Shown: positions 43,901 through 56,712, counted from the first letter of the stretch. The stretch is DNA of 64,000 bases from Zygnema cylindricum (GCA_037447655.1 JBBHKE010000354.1:62001-126000); one strand, 5' to 3'. Notes: a model not told the origin generated them from the letters alone. Program-made: numbers and translations.

Positions 43901-46900
43901 AGGAAAAAAAGCTTTTACCTGAAGCATAAAATGGAATTACCATTAGAATAAGGAGAACATATGCTCCAGTTCCGTTTCCGTATTGTCCGTGAAATGCATC
44001 GTATATAATTTGTACTACCGGATATAAACCTTTTGTTGCATTTTCCGGTGCGAAAAGGTCACCCCAATACCCCTGCAAAGGAAAAAAACGATGTTCTGTG
44101 TTCCACTACAAAAATACTTGTTCTTTGTCAATACTTTGTCTTATGGCCCACGTTCCACTAGAACTAGAATGATAATGTTGACGTAAAATTGGAGTTATCT
44201 CAACAATTTAATAGAATTTGAATGTCAATATTAATGTCAATGTGAATGTCAACATTGACTCGAATGTTCAGTATCAATGTTAATGTCAATATTGACGTGA
44301 ATGATAAATATGGTGTGAACGTCAATATTAATGTAACATTGATGACAATGCTAAGATGAATGTTAATGTGAGCACCAATGCAAATGTGAATGTCAACATG
44401 AACATGAATTTCAATGTCAAAGCTTATGAGAATGTGAATGTTGACCACAGGATTAATATGAATGCCGATGGAAAATTTAAAAGTTACTGCTTCTGTCATG
44501 GAATTGTTAAGGTGAATATGAATGTGACAGGGAACTGTGAACATTTATATCAATGTTTATATTAAATACCAGTGCAAATATTAATGTTAAATGTCATTTT
44601 CAGTTTGAATCCCAATTAATGTTTACGCAAAAGAATCGAAAAGCAGAAGAAATTTCAGCCACATTGTCGGCTATGCATCTTTCTACTGCAAAACTCCATT
44701 TAAATACCAATTTCAATGTTAATCGCTCAGAATCTCCTCACCTGGATGGAAAATGTCAATGCATTAAGCAGAGCATAGCCCAGAAAAATCTCCACAACAA
44801 TCGAAATCATGATTGCCTTGGGTGCCGACCTGTCAGCATTTTTTGTCTCTTCTGTAACATACGATGCTGAATCAAATCCAAAGAAGCAAAATTGTGGCAA
44901 AAGTGACGCGAACATCCAATTGAGTGCAGTTCCATGTACCCCAGTAAAAGACGAACTTGTCTCCCAATGTCCGTATACATAGGATGCCTTTTGATGTGTC
45001 GGTGCGACAGCTGGCAGTACTATGCACAGGGCAACTACGTACAGCGGAACGAACCACGCATAGAATTTGAGAAATGCCGATGTCCATTGGATGTTGAGAG
45101 AATTAAGGACAGCCCAAGAGAGGACAATTCCAGAATAAATAGCAAAAAAAACTCCTTTATTTGCCCAGTATCCACCCCCATTACCTCCACCGGACATGAG
45201 AAGCACGATTTGCTGAATAATTTGAGCAGCTGCATACAGAAAAAAAAAGATGTCCGCCATACAAAAGAAAATAAAAAGAGAAAAAAAAAACCACGAATCA
45301 CTATTAAAGTTAGTGAATTATTACGGTTAACACTCATTCAAATTTAATAAACTACATTATGTTTTGCCACGTGGCCCATCATGAGCCACTTAATGAATAG
45401 TGCTATTAATGCAAATTAATGATTTTGGGTCAAAGTAGTGTTCATTCAAATTAGAGTAGTTAACTCTAAAAGCGAAGGACAATTTAGTATCCCAAAAACC
45501 AAACCGTTGTTTTCTTTTGGCGCGGCTTAGGGTTCAGACCGGCAAAGCCAGAAATGCTTTATCGTTTTCTGTCGAAAATAGCATGATTTACCTCTGTGTT
45601 GAATACTATAGAGCCCTGATTATTTAATACTTTACACCACATTGTATCTTTTTAAATGTGAAATAGTTACTAAAAAATACAATTGGCGCCGAAATGGGCC
45701 CAGGCTACTAGAGTGAAAGCTTTGTCAAAAACGACAAAGCAAAAAGAGCATGAGTAAGTTAGAAACGAGAAAATTAGGGTTTTACCGGGGAACGCCACGC
45801 TGGCATTTCCAACGGTGAGGGCGACGAATTGGAGCCAAGCGGTGGTCCACGCTACCAACGGTGCTGACCGCGGAGAACTCATACTCGCCGCCCAAAAGTA
45901 AAGCGAGCCGGTGGTCTGCAATCGATAAGGAAGGGAAGTACAAAAGAGTGAGAGAGAGATTTGAAGGTTTAGTGAGTGAGTGGGAAACGAAACGAGAGAA
46001 ACGAAAGTAAAAAAAAATTCGAAGTATAAAGTGAGAGGAAGTGCAAGGTACGTCCATAGTATTATCTGTCATAAGTAGCGGTAATGTGCTAATATCTTTT
46101 CGAGGAATACCCCGATCTCAATCGCATATTTTCTGGTGAAAATTTGAAAAATAGTGTTGATAGATTATTTAAGAGAGTAATAGAATCGGCCGCATCGCTA
46201 ATCTCTATTTTAGAATTATCGTTGTAATAAGCATTTAGTACAAAAAAATCCCTTACTCAAGCAACACTGGGCAGTGTAGTGTCAATGGGTTTCCAGTAGT
46301 TGGCCAAGATGTGCGTTTGTGGTAAGGCTTGGCGGAGTTTTAGATGATCTTGTTGTGCCCCATAAGCCATTTTTTCTTCAAATGGTCAATGAAAATGCAT
46401 GATAATGATGAATAAGGAAAAGGTTTTTTATTGCAGAAGTAGAAATGGATAAACCTTCCAGGCACAAAAAAAATACTAAGAGAAATCTCGGTCAAAGTTT
46501 GTGAGCAATTTGTCAGTATAGGTTTCAGGAGTGGTCATATTCCAATTTGTATCGTAATAATCATTAAATGGTATTAAACTAGTGACTTTCTAGACGCGAG
46601 TCTCAAACCATGAGTGGAAAAAATAAACGAGTTTAGTGCAAAAGAAACCACTAAATTTGCTTCCAATATTGCAAAATTAGAATAAAATCGTCTAGCTTTA
46701 GAAAATTATGAGTATGTCAGTACTTGATTGAATTCAGCAATGCAAGTTAGATTGAAGGAAACAACGACAGTGCACAACATTAATATAAGAAAGCATTTGT
46801 AATTTTTGAAATTGTACTTATCCTTTACATCGGAGATGAGTTACACAGCAACAGATACCAAAAGCATATGTCAAAACCCAACTATGTCACTTTTGACGAC

Positions 46901-49900
46901 CATGCATTAGTGTCCGTTCTTGCAGATTTAGCTAAGACAACTCTCGCCCAAATAGTTTGAAAGGATGTTGTATTTAGTCAACACTAGGCCCCCTGTAATA
47001 AAAAAGGTTGAATCGTCATATTTAGACCTCAGATAAGAATCCACATAAATTTTGATAGGTCCGATCACTGACAAAATAAGCACCAGAGAAAGTGCATAAC
47101 AACAGAAGCAATCAAATTTATCAACATTGCATCACATGGATATGACATTGATTGGCATTTCGGAAAAATGAACTCACATTAATAAAAGAACAATGTCTCT
47201 TCTTCTCTCTTCCTTCCTCATCTATATCCTCGACTTTTTACTCCAATTATAGCTACACATAGCCATGGCATCCTTAAAAATTACAATCACCTATGGCGCT
47301 ACAAGTGTGAGCATGCGTTGCCTAGAAACTGTTAAATTCAGGATCGAATGACACACTCACAGATTCGAATGACACACTCACAGATGTACAGAAACACTCA
47401 CAGCGGAAGCAAAGAGAAATGATAAACTTCACAGATCACCGATAACACTAATGCTCAGCAAAACATAAACATATTTCACTGAATTCTTTTCTCACCACAA
47501 GATATTTCCTTACTCACTCACGCTGATTACTAACTCTGATTACTGACTCTCTCTCCGTACCTTCTAAATACCTTTCTCCTGACCGACAACAAACTGCCTT
47601 GAAAAATCCACTAAAGGAACCAAACACAAAGCGCCGCAGTCCACATGCAGACGTGCGCCGTACAGAAACACATTGGCGCGCGGAACATCAGCACGCTACG
47701 CCTAACAAGACACAAAGTAACCGGAACTATACGGCGCGCAGCGAACGTGCACTGACAACAAAGACGCACTAAAACACTGAACTGCCGTACAAGACCAACA
47801 ACACCGACGAAATTATAATGCCGCAAATAAAACTGAGGCGTAACAAACTGAAACGTGATCAAACAAACGTAACAAAAGTTCATCCAAACGTTACCTAAAA
47901 TATAACTAAAATCAAACCAAACAAAAACGCAACTGAGATACAACGGGAACTAAACAAAACAGTATATCGGCCATTCCCACCGATTCTCCCAATATTCCAA
48001 TAGAAACATCCAAAAATCTGCCCTCTGTCCATTCAAGACACTAGAACACTCAGAAATTTTGACGAAGGACCAAAATTGTAACATGGCATTAAACGGAAAT
48101 TATTAAACATATGCAAAGTACAGACGTACTAATTTAGATGTATGAACGAACATTTCTAGACACTAACCGAAACAACACAAAGAATTCACACGAATCAAAG
48201 AAACAAGTACCTTATTGAATTCGTACGTCAGAGTACCAACGAGAAATATAACAAAAAGTACCAACAGAAAATCGAGCCAATTCCGCGCTTGACCGATTTT
48301 TCCAATGAATCGTAACATTCCTCCTCTTCAATGGGAGAATCGTCACATTCACATCAACCCTAACTTGGGTCACTCTCTTAGAGGCACGTGGTAAATTGTC
48401 GCTTTAGTAAGCATATCGACAACTTCCTCAAAAGTCAATTGTTACTAAAATTCCACTTGTTTTGCCGCTACTAAACCTCGAAGGAAACGCCATTGGATGT
48501 GTTTATGTTTAGTACGCTTTTGAAAAACTGGATTTTTTACAAGTGCCATAAAACTCATTTTGTCTCTGTATAGTTTGCCCAGCGTTTCCTTTATTTACAC
48601 AAACACTTTACATGTGTGACATGCGGCCACGTACTTTGTCTATATCGAATTTTGAAGTCACGGCCGGACGAACTTTATGAGATCGCCGCTTTGCCAAAAC
48701 ACAAGCTCATATCTAGACGTGGATTTGCCCCGATCATCCACCCAATATGCATTGTAATAACCCATGCACTCCAACAATTCACTTCCCTATTTGAACTTAT
48801 GGCCAATATCAATGGTACCCGTCAAGTAGCGAGATATACACTTCATGGCCTCCCAATGCCATTTCTTGGGCACTTGGCAACATCGATCTATAACTAAAAC
48901 GACCGTCAATATATCAGGTCGCTTACCAACACTCAGGTACACTATATTCCGTATTTATTCGCGATATGGAACGTCGACCGTCGGTACTTCCTTAAACCTT
49001 CGAAATTGGAATTTTGCGTCCGTAGGCGTCGAAACCCGTTTTGCACAAACATAGAAAACCACGCTAACACCTGTTTACTACATTGTGCCCGATTTAGCTT
49101 CATGCCTCCATTCTCATGGCTTATGACCTCAATCCCTAAAATGTACTTCACGTTACCAAGGTACGTCACTTTGAAATGTAGATGCAGGTACGCCTTCAAT
49201 TCGCGCATCCGCAAAAGACTATCCGATGTCATCATAAAGTCATCGGGGTATACGAAAAATATAATTTGATCAACTCTTCCTTTTAAGTACACAACCAACC
49301 CGATATCGTACGCGCAAAACGGGAGTCCAAAAAAACTTTGCGAAGAAGCAAGTAACAGATACGTGGCCATCTTCTCATGACATCACGCCTTCATGTACCT
49401 TTATATAGACCTCCTCTTCGATTTTCCATTCAAAAACGACTTTTTTACATCCATTTTGGTGGATGTATTTCTTTCTAGCAGCGACAATCGCAACAATCAC
49501 CTTTAAAAAATCAAATTTATCAACCGGAGCATAAGTCTATATGTAATCTACCTTCTCGCTCTATTGGAATCTTGCGCAAACTAGCCCAGCCTTGTACTTC
49601 ACTGCTTTACCCGATGCACCAGTTTTAGTTAAGAAGACCCATTTTGCATCAATTGATGTCTTTCTCTCCAATAATTTTTCCTCAAATGTCCGATTCTACA
49701 CAATTGACTTTTAGTCTTTTTCCATGTCGGCTTCCACAGTCACACAATCTTCTAGCCTCGGTGCATAAGTGAGCATTGCCGACCTGATTCTCACACGTTA
49801 AATCTTATAGGAGGAATTCCATCTACTTAGCATGGGAGACGAAATAATGAGAATTGGAATTGTCGACGCCAATTTTTTCATAAGAGAGCAAATTCGGTTT

Positions 49901-52413
49901 CTTTCCTCTAGTTTCTCAATTACTCTTTCGAATCACCAAAACATATTCCACATTATGCCCCACTTCATCCACATTTGGCAAAGTCGATTTTGAAGCTGAA
50001 TATTTTCGAGTTTTCAATGACATTTTAAAATTGTAGCTTTTACTGCTTCGGACATTGACTCAATGTCCAATTTTTCTGGACATAAATCTCAATTTAATTT
50101 TCCTGTTCTGACATTGGCATTGACATTGGATTGCGTCTCCTCAACTGAATCCAAATCCTCCGTGTCCAGGAAATTGGCGGCTTTGTCCTCCCCATAGAAA
50201 TCTTTTCAATTTGGCCAATTTCACAATAACCAAATTTAAATCCTCATAAAAATTGGCATTGCGTGATTCTTCCACAATGCAATGGACCGGATCAAATATA
50301 CGGTAAAGATTTCCCTTCGAACTATATTTTACAAAAATCCCGGGCCAGCTCCTCGCCGATAATTTTCCCTTCTTTTTCACTTGATCCACATAAATCGTAG
50401 CTCGCCATCACCGAATTCGAAGATGATGGAGTGTCGGTTTCCTCCCATATAATAATAAAAATGGCGTTTTATTACAGGAACCGAAGTAAGTCTCCGATTA
50501 CAAATATAGTTAACCTTGAGGATGGCTTCTTCCCACAATGAGATATTATGACCGCCGGAATGTATTATCAATTTCTAGCTCAATAGTCACCGTGAATGTG
50601 CATAACAACGTAATAAATTAAATTTACCAACATTGCGTCACATTGATATGACATTGATAGACATTTCGATAATAAATTCACATTTATAAAAAACCCGAAA
50701 TTACAATGTCTCTTCTTCTCTCTTCCTTCTTCATCGATTTCCTCCACATTTTACTCCGATTGTAGCTACACAGCCATGGCATCCCTAAATATTACAAGCC
50801 AACTATGGCGCAACATGTGGGAGCGTAAAATCTGGCACTTGTCCATTCAAGACAGTAGAACACTCTAAATTTTGATTAATGACCGGAATTGCTACATGAC
50901 AACCGAAACATAAATTACTAGACAAACGTAAAGTACACAATTAATAATCTAGACGTGCGGACAGACATTTCTAGACGCGAACTGAAACAACACAAACAAC
51001 TGAACGCGAATCGAACAAGTACAGTACACCTTGAATCGTTATTAGCGTATAGAAATTATTAGTGTAAAGAAAAAATTAGCGTCATTCATTCTAATTTAGT
51101 GCTAGGAGACGTGGCAGATTATGGTCCACGTCTTCAAATAGTGTAATTTATTATATTTAAGGTATCAATGTCAAAATTTTGGGGTGCCGATATAGCGTAC
51201 ATAAGGCTAATAACGATTCACCGTGTACCTTTGCGAAATAGTACTTTAGAGTACACCGTGTATCGCTATTAGTGTTATCCGCCACTTAAACCGTCTTTTC
51301 TCCGTACACATTTGTCCTATTTTCAATTTTAAACCTCCAATAAGAAGCTGAGAATTTTACCTTTAAACCGCAACCGTCAGATCCAGAATCGGACAAGCTG
51401 TACGGAAAAAATATGTTTTAACAGACGAAAAAATCATTAACTGTAATAGCGATTCATGGTGTACTGTACCGACGCGAAATATAACAAAAAGTACTAACGT
51501 TAAAATCGAGCCTATTGCGCGCCTGACCGATTCTTCCAATAAATCGTCACAACTTTGATGTCACTCCTCCAGGTTGAATTTAAGTTCTGTGGGGAAAAGT
51601 ATTTTACCTAACAACAGCGCGCCTGAACACCAAATTTTAACCTAATTAATGCAGCCAATCAAATTTATGTTTTGTCACTGAACATATCAGCGAAATTTTG
51701 TACAAAAACTATTTCTATCGTGTCAATCCTTGCTCCCTTGTTCGTTTGTCCACACCATCTTTGTCCCATGTCTTATTAACATAAACCCACACTAATTGTA
51801 TTGTTGTACGTCAACAAGAACTATTCATATTCTCACAGAGCAATATGGCAGCTCAGTTCAAGACAACAGGGTATATGCAAGACAACAGTTTTTTTTTTCA
51901 TATTTATCAAATAATGGGTAGGAAGGTGAAAAATTACCGGGAAAGAGGACGCGATTTCTGAGAGGCAGAGACCCAAGCACAGAGCGAATGCGACAACTGG
52001 CCACCATGGCCACATTATAGCCAACGGACCTCCGTAACTGAGAGCTATAGCATAGAACGGAACCACAGTAATGATGGGATTCATTACGGATGCCGACATG
52101 CTCACGATTTCCACCAGATTCTGAAGACCCACAAAATAAATAAATAAATTAATAATGTCAATTTTTAATCTCAAATTGGAACATTTCCTTTTGTTGAGTA
52201 ATATAGTTATTTGTTTGGCAAATTGGGAGGTGGATAAGCCAACTGATTCAGTTTACATGGAAAGGGTCTTACCAGTTCCCTGCGAAGCTCCTGTTTGTAA
52301 CCAAGTTCTATGAGACGTCGCTCCGCGGGATCCATTTTGTCTTTTTCTGAAGCCAAATTATTCACATTTTCTATGGTATCTTCCTCCGTTACGTTTTTCC
52401 GTTCGTGTTCCAT
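40988..52413 (-). CDS. Amino acid permease of the APC superfamily, BAT/GABA-permease type, eight exons
   Basis: Exons, in order: 52413-52273, 52120-51938, 45915-45786, 45229-44742, 44072-43919, 43659-43494, 42448-42201 and 41127-40988 (stop TAA). All introns have GT and AG ends with phases 0,0,1,0,1,2,1, giving 549 residues. The N-terminus contains the family block RRLIELGYKQELRREL. It is followed by hydrophobic segments consistent with about 12 membrane helices, EIASSFP-TTGSLYFWAA, SASYVTEETKNADRSAPKAI, RHIYAQARDKAMPF and the C-terminal WWTIDARKWFKSP. These match plant bidirectional amino acid transporter/GABA permease proteins and fungal Uga4-like carriers, which move amino acids or GABA across cellular membranes. 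Substrate and location cannot be read from sequence. Intron 2 is about 6 kb and transposon-filled. No inactivating change was seen. Confidence 0.92.
41145..41790. repeat. (CTCTCTCCC)n tract in permease intron 7 (purine-rich in the transcript)
   Basis: About 640 bases of CTCTCC/CCCTCT simple repeat on the plus strand. In the minus-strand transcript this is a GGGAGA-type purine tract just upstream of exon 8. Its long open frames are artefacts. Confidence 0.85.
42455..43145. repeat. (GGGAGA)n tract in permease intron 6 (TCTCCC in the transcript)
   Basis: About 690 bases of GGGAGA with minor variants. In the permease transcript it is TCTCCC and runs directly into CTCCCTCCAG, the acceptor of exon 7 at 42448. 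Ser/Pro/Leu- and Glu/Arg-repeat frames across it are not genes. Confidence 0.9.
44210..44610. repeat. Degenerate hexamer (ATGTCA/ATGTGA) satellite in permease intron 4
   Basis: AATGTCAATATTAATGTCAA-type units with a 6-base period fill about 400 bases. The translation shows the period as alternating His/Ile, which explains the long frame on the minus strand. Related units occur in sedolisin intron 4. Confidence 0.75.
45285..45490. mobile_element. Decayed relative of the CACCGTGAATCG MITE family in permease intron 3
   Basis: ACCACGAATCACTATTAAAGTTAGTG on the left and GTTCATTCAAATTAGAGTAGTTAACTC on the right resemble the MITE termini and interior, but flanking TA duplications are not convincing. 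It sits about 50 bp upstream of exon 4, within intron 3. Confidence 0.35.
48942..49370 (-). pseudogene. Copia reverse transcriptase remnant
   Basis: The reading includes FGLPFCAYDIGLVVYLKGR, then the catalytic-site region as FVYPDDFMM where the family has YVDD, then KVTYLGNVKYILGIEV and MKLNRAQCSKQVL. This is the second half of a copia reverse transcriptase. The Val-to-Pro change at the active site and the lack of a continuing frame show that it is dead. Confidence 0.8.
50141..50571 (-). pseudogene. Copia integrase C-terminal remnant
   Basis: Two frames read SLWEEAILKVNYICNRRLTS and then KKKGKLSARSWPGIFVKYSS, NLYRIFDPVHCIVEESRNANFYED. This order (SLWAEA...YI.NR..T, then the GYS.KGYRI.D..... 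ESRDV.F.E block) is the copia integrase C-terminal region. A frameshift separates the pieces. Confidence 0.78.
51027..51225. mobile_element. TA-flanked MITE in the copia 5' LTR
   Basis: It starts CACCTTGAATCGTTATTAGCG and ends CTAATAACGATTCACCGTG, with TA on each side. It interrupts LTR sequence that is continuous in the 3' LTR (GAACAAGTA...AAATATAAC), so it arrived after the copia element. Confidence 0.75.
51254..51461. mobile_element. Second TA-flanked MITE in the copia 5' LTR
   Basis: It starts CACCGTGTATCGCTATTAGTG and ends GTAATAGCGATTCATGGTG with TA flanks. Internal arms TCTTTTCTCCGTACA and TGTACGGAAAAAATA match the subfamily of 38532-38735. Confidence 0.75.
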
Positions 52414-53700
52414 GAGTATGATATAGAGTCTAATGGAGAGGGAGAAGAGGGAGAAGAGGGAGAAGAAGTTAATGAGAAAGGTTTAGTAGTTAAGGAAGAC
52501 TACAATCTAAATGTGAATTTTGGGGCATTTAACTTGAAAATTTTCCTCTATTTTGAGCATTTTAGAGGAAATTTTAGAACTTTTTTTTTTTTTTTAAATG
52601 TATCGTGATGGTGTGTTTAAGAAATTGCCGCAACTCAAATAAAAAAATGTATGCGAATCCTTTTTTGAATCAGGTAAAAAAAATAAAATAAATAAATAGA
52701 CAGTTTAAAGTGAATCATAAGGAAACTCACCTTCAAAAACAATGGGGATAAAAAATACTAACATTACTCACAAGATTTTAGTGTTTCAAAAGTGCAAAAT
52801 TATATTGGGCACAATACTTTTCAACATAAAAATAAAATAAAAAAATAGCATGCGAGAGGAAAAAAATAGATTTCAGTGAACAAAAAACAATAATTGGATT
52901 GCCAGAATTAGAGTTTATCCAACTATTGTGAGGAATAAGTCTTACCAACACTAAATTTAAAAACGGAAAATAGAACGTTTGAGTGTAAGTGAAAACAAAG
53001 GACAAAGAAAGCCAAAGGAATGCAGCTTAATTCCTAAAATCGATTATTAAATTAAGAGAGATAACGCTTTTTTAACTCAAGCGGATCATCCGACCTCTTT
53101 TCTTTTGCAATTTTGACTTCCGATTGCCGACTTTTGTCAGATAACTGAGTTTCCGACGGACACCGAAATGGAAAAACGGTTTAATCTATAAAAAAAGATC
53201 CTGTGATTCGTCGGCTAGGATGAGTAAGACAGGACAACTATGGTACACTTCGTACGACGAGCTGTCCGTACGAAGAAAACTAAAGTATTTGTACACATAT
53301 TCGTACACATATATGTACAATATTTGCCACAACTTTGTTAACACGTGGATTGGCAATTATAATTCTGACATGCTGTCAGGAAGGAGCTTGCAAAGTCATT
53401 TGCATTCCGTATCCTTTGGGCTTAAAATTGTACGGTTTGGAAGAATTTTTTCAATTTGTACAAAGTTTGTTTGTCGCGTAGCTTTCGTTTACATTTTGGG
53501 AATGTAACGACGTCGCTGTCGCGTCGACCAATTTGACATAAAGCCATAGAGGTACCAAGCGTTTTAAACGCACGCATGAAACGTCGAAAAAATAATGATA
53601 TATGCGCACGGAACACATGCAATTTTTTTTTAAATGCGTTGACCGACTTTGACTTCATAATAAAATAGAAAATGAAAAACAATTACTCAAAAGTACTACT
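52414..53700. other. Permease upstream region, no gene recognised
   Basis: It contains a short GGGAGAAGA repeat (52438-52470) near the start codon, presumably in the leader or promoter, and AT-rich sequence. No family or RNA gene was recognised up to the repeat starting near 53709. Confidence 0.4.
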
Positions 53701-53708
53701 ACAACTTA

Positions 53709-54780
53709 GGGTATGTGCCCATGTATAAAAGTACCGGTTTTTTAGTATATCTTCCGTCAAAGATTTTCCCGCGGCTTCCGCTGGCTTTGCATCCACGCTG
53801 GCGGAAGGCACATGGCCTCTGCCACGTGTAGCCACACAATCGCGCGTTCGTCGCGGATATTTATTTACTCGAGGCGCAATGCTATACGTTCAGGCTCCTA
53901 AAATTGAACTCTTTCAGGCCACTTGTTGCAAACTGAAAGGTTTTACCGACGGCGTATCCGATTCTGCATCCGACGGTCGAGGTTTACGCCCATAACCTTG
54001 GAGAATGAAATCAGTCATCAATTAACTTAGTTTTTCTGACAGAAAAAAATAATTTGGTACGGCATTGTCTGAAACAGAACGTCCGGCAGTAAATAACCAC
54101 ATTTTCAAATTTCAACCCTAAATGTAACTTCACCCTAACTCAAAAAAAATTTTACGTTAATATTGGAACTGTTTAAACCACAGTTCAAAAGTAGGTGAAA
54201 GTAGGCCCATACAATATGCCTATTGTATGCAAAATATACAATATGGCCTTAAGACCCATATTGTATTCGGACCTATTCGGACCAATTAAAACATTCGGAC
54301 CAAAAATTGAACCAATTAAAACATTCGGACCAAAAAAAAAAATTCACACCGTCAGATTCGGACGATCGGACGGTCGCTGATCAAAGTAGCGATCTAAGAA
54401 GATCACATGAAAAGCCTATAACACAACTTACGATCAAAGCGCCGACCAAAGGCCTACCATAAAAACGCCTACTTTTGAACTATGGTTTAAACTAGCGTTA
54501 ATTACTCTAATGCCGAATATTTTTAGGTGGTGTAATGTACGAAATGTGTCAGTCCGTACTATAGTTTCTCATTATTTTGTACAGATGTTCAAAATAAGTG
54601 TCAGATAATCGCGTCGACCGGGAAGATTGAGTGCGTCGCGCAGAAAAGCGTTTTCAGATTTGATTTCAAGTCATAACGACGAAGGAAAACCGCGCTGACC
54701 TGTTCTCACATGTTCAGGCATCGAATATGTGAACACGGAGTATCGCGGGCTACCCTAAAAACATGGGAACGTGTATCTAT
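53709..54780. mobile_element. Possible degraded Harbinger-type element
   Basis: After TTA the sequence reads GGGTATGTGCCCATGTA. About 1.07 kb further, ACATGGGAACGTGTATC resembles an eroded opposite terminus. The interior has no coding sequence but holds ATTCGGACCAATTAAAACATTCGGACC duplications near 54280-54330. Confidence 0.35.
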
Positions 54781-54976
54781 TCCTTAACTTTAACAGCGAT
54801 TCACGGTGTACTTTTACCTTTTTTCTGACATTTCCGTACATTTTGTTCGTACATTAAATCCGTACACGAAAGCTACGAATTTTACGAAAATTTCAAAATC
54901 TTCAAAATTTAACGCATTTTCGTAAAAAAGTGAAAATCCGTACGTTTGGTACCTCTATGCATAAAGCCCTCTTTTC

Positions 54977-56058
54977 TAGTGTTGGGTATCGAGGACCATT
55001 TGCCGATATTCAATAAATATCGAATTTCAGGTACCCGATAATCGATATATCGCTTCGATATATCGAATTTCAAATCATCGCAATATATCGCCAATATATC
55101 ACCAATATATCGTATCGCCGATATATTGAAGCTTCTTAAAAAAAAAAAACAATCTTGCTAGTCAATTCTCGGAAGAAGACAAGGACAGCTGTCAAAGTGG
55201 TGGAGGAAGTTTTTTTTTTTTCACGGAAACTGCAAATCGTAAACTGTAAATGGATTAATTGAGAATTGATTAGCTGCAGGTGACTAGTGCTACTGCAGAT
55301 GCTAGTACTAGCTACTGCTGCTGCCAGTAGTACTAGCTGCTGGCAGTGCTACTGCAGCAGTCCAATTAATAAAAATAAGAATAAGATTTTACAATTTGTA
55401 CACTTCAAAAAATAATTAATAATAATAAGAATAAAAGTTCACATTTTACACACTTTAAAAAATAATAAATAATAAATAATAAATAAAACTCACATTTTGT
55501 ACACTTCATAAAATGATTAATAAAAATAAGAATAAAATACCACATTTTATACACTTCATTAAAATATTGAATAAAAATAATAATAAGAATTCTCATTTTG
55601 TACACTTCAAAAATTAATAAATAAAAATAATAATAAAAATTCATGCCTGAAACAAACAGTCTGCAATTTTTTTTTTTACATATCATACTTTGACTAAATT
55701 AGTGTGGGTTTCAAGTTTTCATATGTGAAGTTGTGTACCGTAGTGCGTACTAAATAAGTAACTACATGAATTAGGATTACAGTATTAGTACTTTTTTGTC
55801 GGTTACATTTTGCGGCGTTACCTTTTAAGTCACGGAACGAAAATCACGTCGTACGTCGCGTTTCAGAAAATTTGTCGTTATCGCTAAAACAACAAATTAA
55901 ATAAATTTTTTATCTTATAAAATACAATATATCGCGATATATATCGCGATGATTTATGTTGGTCGTGGTACGATATATCGAAGACTTTCCTCGATCGATA
56001 TTCGATATATCAAATATCGAAATTATCGCGATATGAAACTACCCGAAACCTAACACTA
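54977..56058. mobile_element. hAT-type element with MITE nested at its right end, TSD CTCTTTTC
   Basis: It starts TAGTGTTGGGTATCGAGG and ends CCTAACACTA at 56058. The left duplication CTCTTTTC is at 54969-54976. The right copy is at 56578-56585, after an intervening MITE (56059-56575) plus one TA. The family is the same as 27974-28755, with identical ATATATCG-rich ends; this copy is longer and contains GTGCTACTGC-type and AATAATAAATAAT repeats. Confidence 0.88.
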
Positions 56059-56575
56059 CACCGTGAATCGCTATTAGCGTAATGAAATAGATAGCGTAAT
56101 GAAACAATTAGCGTTATTTACGCTAATTGGGAATGTCGTCTTTTTTGGAAATAATTTTTATTCTTATTTTTCGTACACTCTAATTTGCAAACTGCTTTGT
56201 AAAAAATTTCGGTTCAGAATATCTCCACACTCATATGTGCATGTACGAAATTGTTCAAATCGTACGTCGTCACATTTTTTTTTCATCCACGAATGCCGGA
56301 AAATATTTACGCAATTACATGTTAGCGCGATTACGGGACAGCGTGAATATCTTTTCTGTACTTTTCTACATAAAAAAGTACAAAAAAGTACATCTCTGAC
56401 AGACCGTACACCACACTATTTACGATGGCACTATATTAGAGTCATGAATCCTATTTTATGGAACACCTCAAATAACGTGTAGGAACATTTAGAATGTCTA
56501 ATTCTATTTGAGAATTTACCCAAAAAAACAGGGTACCTTAATTAGCGACCAACACGCTAATAGCGATTCACGGTG
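56059..56575. mobile_element. TA-flanked MITE, 517 bp, nested in the terminus of the hAT element
   Basis: It has near-perfect ends CACCGTGAATCGCTATTAGCGTAA and CACGCTAATAGCGATTCACGGTG. Its TA target duplication is the last dinucleotide of the hAT element on the left and its copy at 56576-56577 on the right. Confidence 0.88.
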
Positions 56576-56712
56576 TACTCTTTTCCCATCACGTGCCGAC
56601 AGTAATCGTACGGAAACATTTGTTTTGTTCGATTCTCCATCATGTACTACGCGAATCGTAATTATAGTAGAGAAAAAATTAGAGTAAAAAAACAAAAAAA
56701 ACAGTTACTGTA

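Larger units (their letters stand above)
47093..51551 (-). mobile_element. Decayed copia retrotransposon inside permease intron 2
   Basis: The 5' LTR spans 51551-50599 and the 3' LTR 48317-47093, both in the host gene's orientation. Both start TGTNACGATT.ATTGGAA.AATCGGTCA and end GTTATGCA. They share blocks such as AATGTCTCTTCTTCTCTCTTCC and GTCCATTCAAGACA. A purine tract (AGAGGAGGAA) precedes the 3' LTR. The 5' LTR is split by two MITEs, and the 3' LTR has an extra block at about 47335-48010. Integrase and reverse transcriptase remnants lie between. No target duplication is visible, consistent with age. Confidence 0.78.

Noticed and set aside
44200-44544. 114-codon frame with alternating His/Ile
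   Set aside because: The pattern follows the hexamer period of the ATGTCA satellite and lies within an intron.
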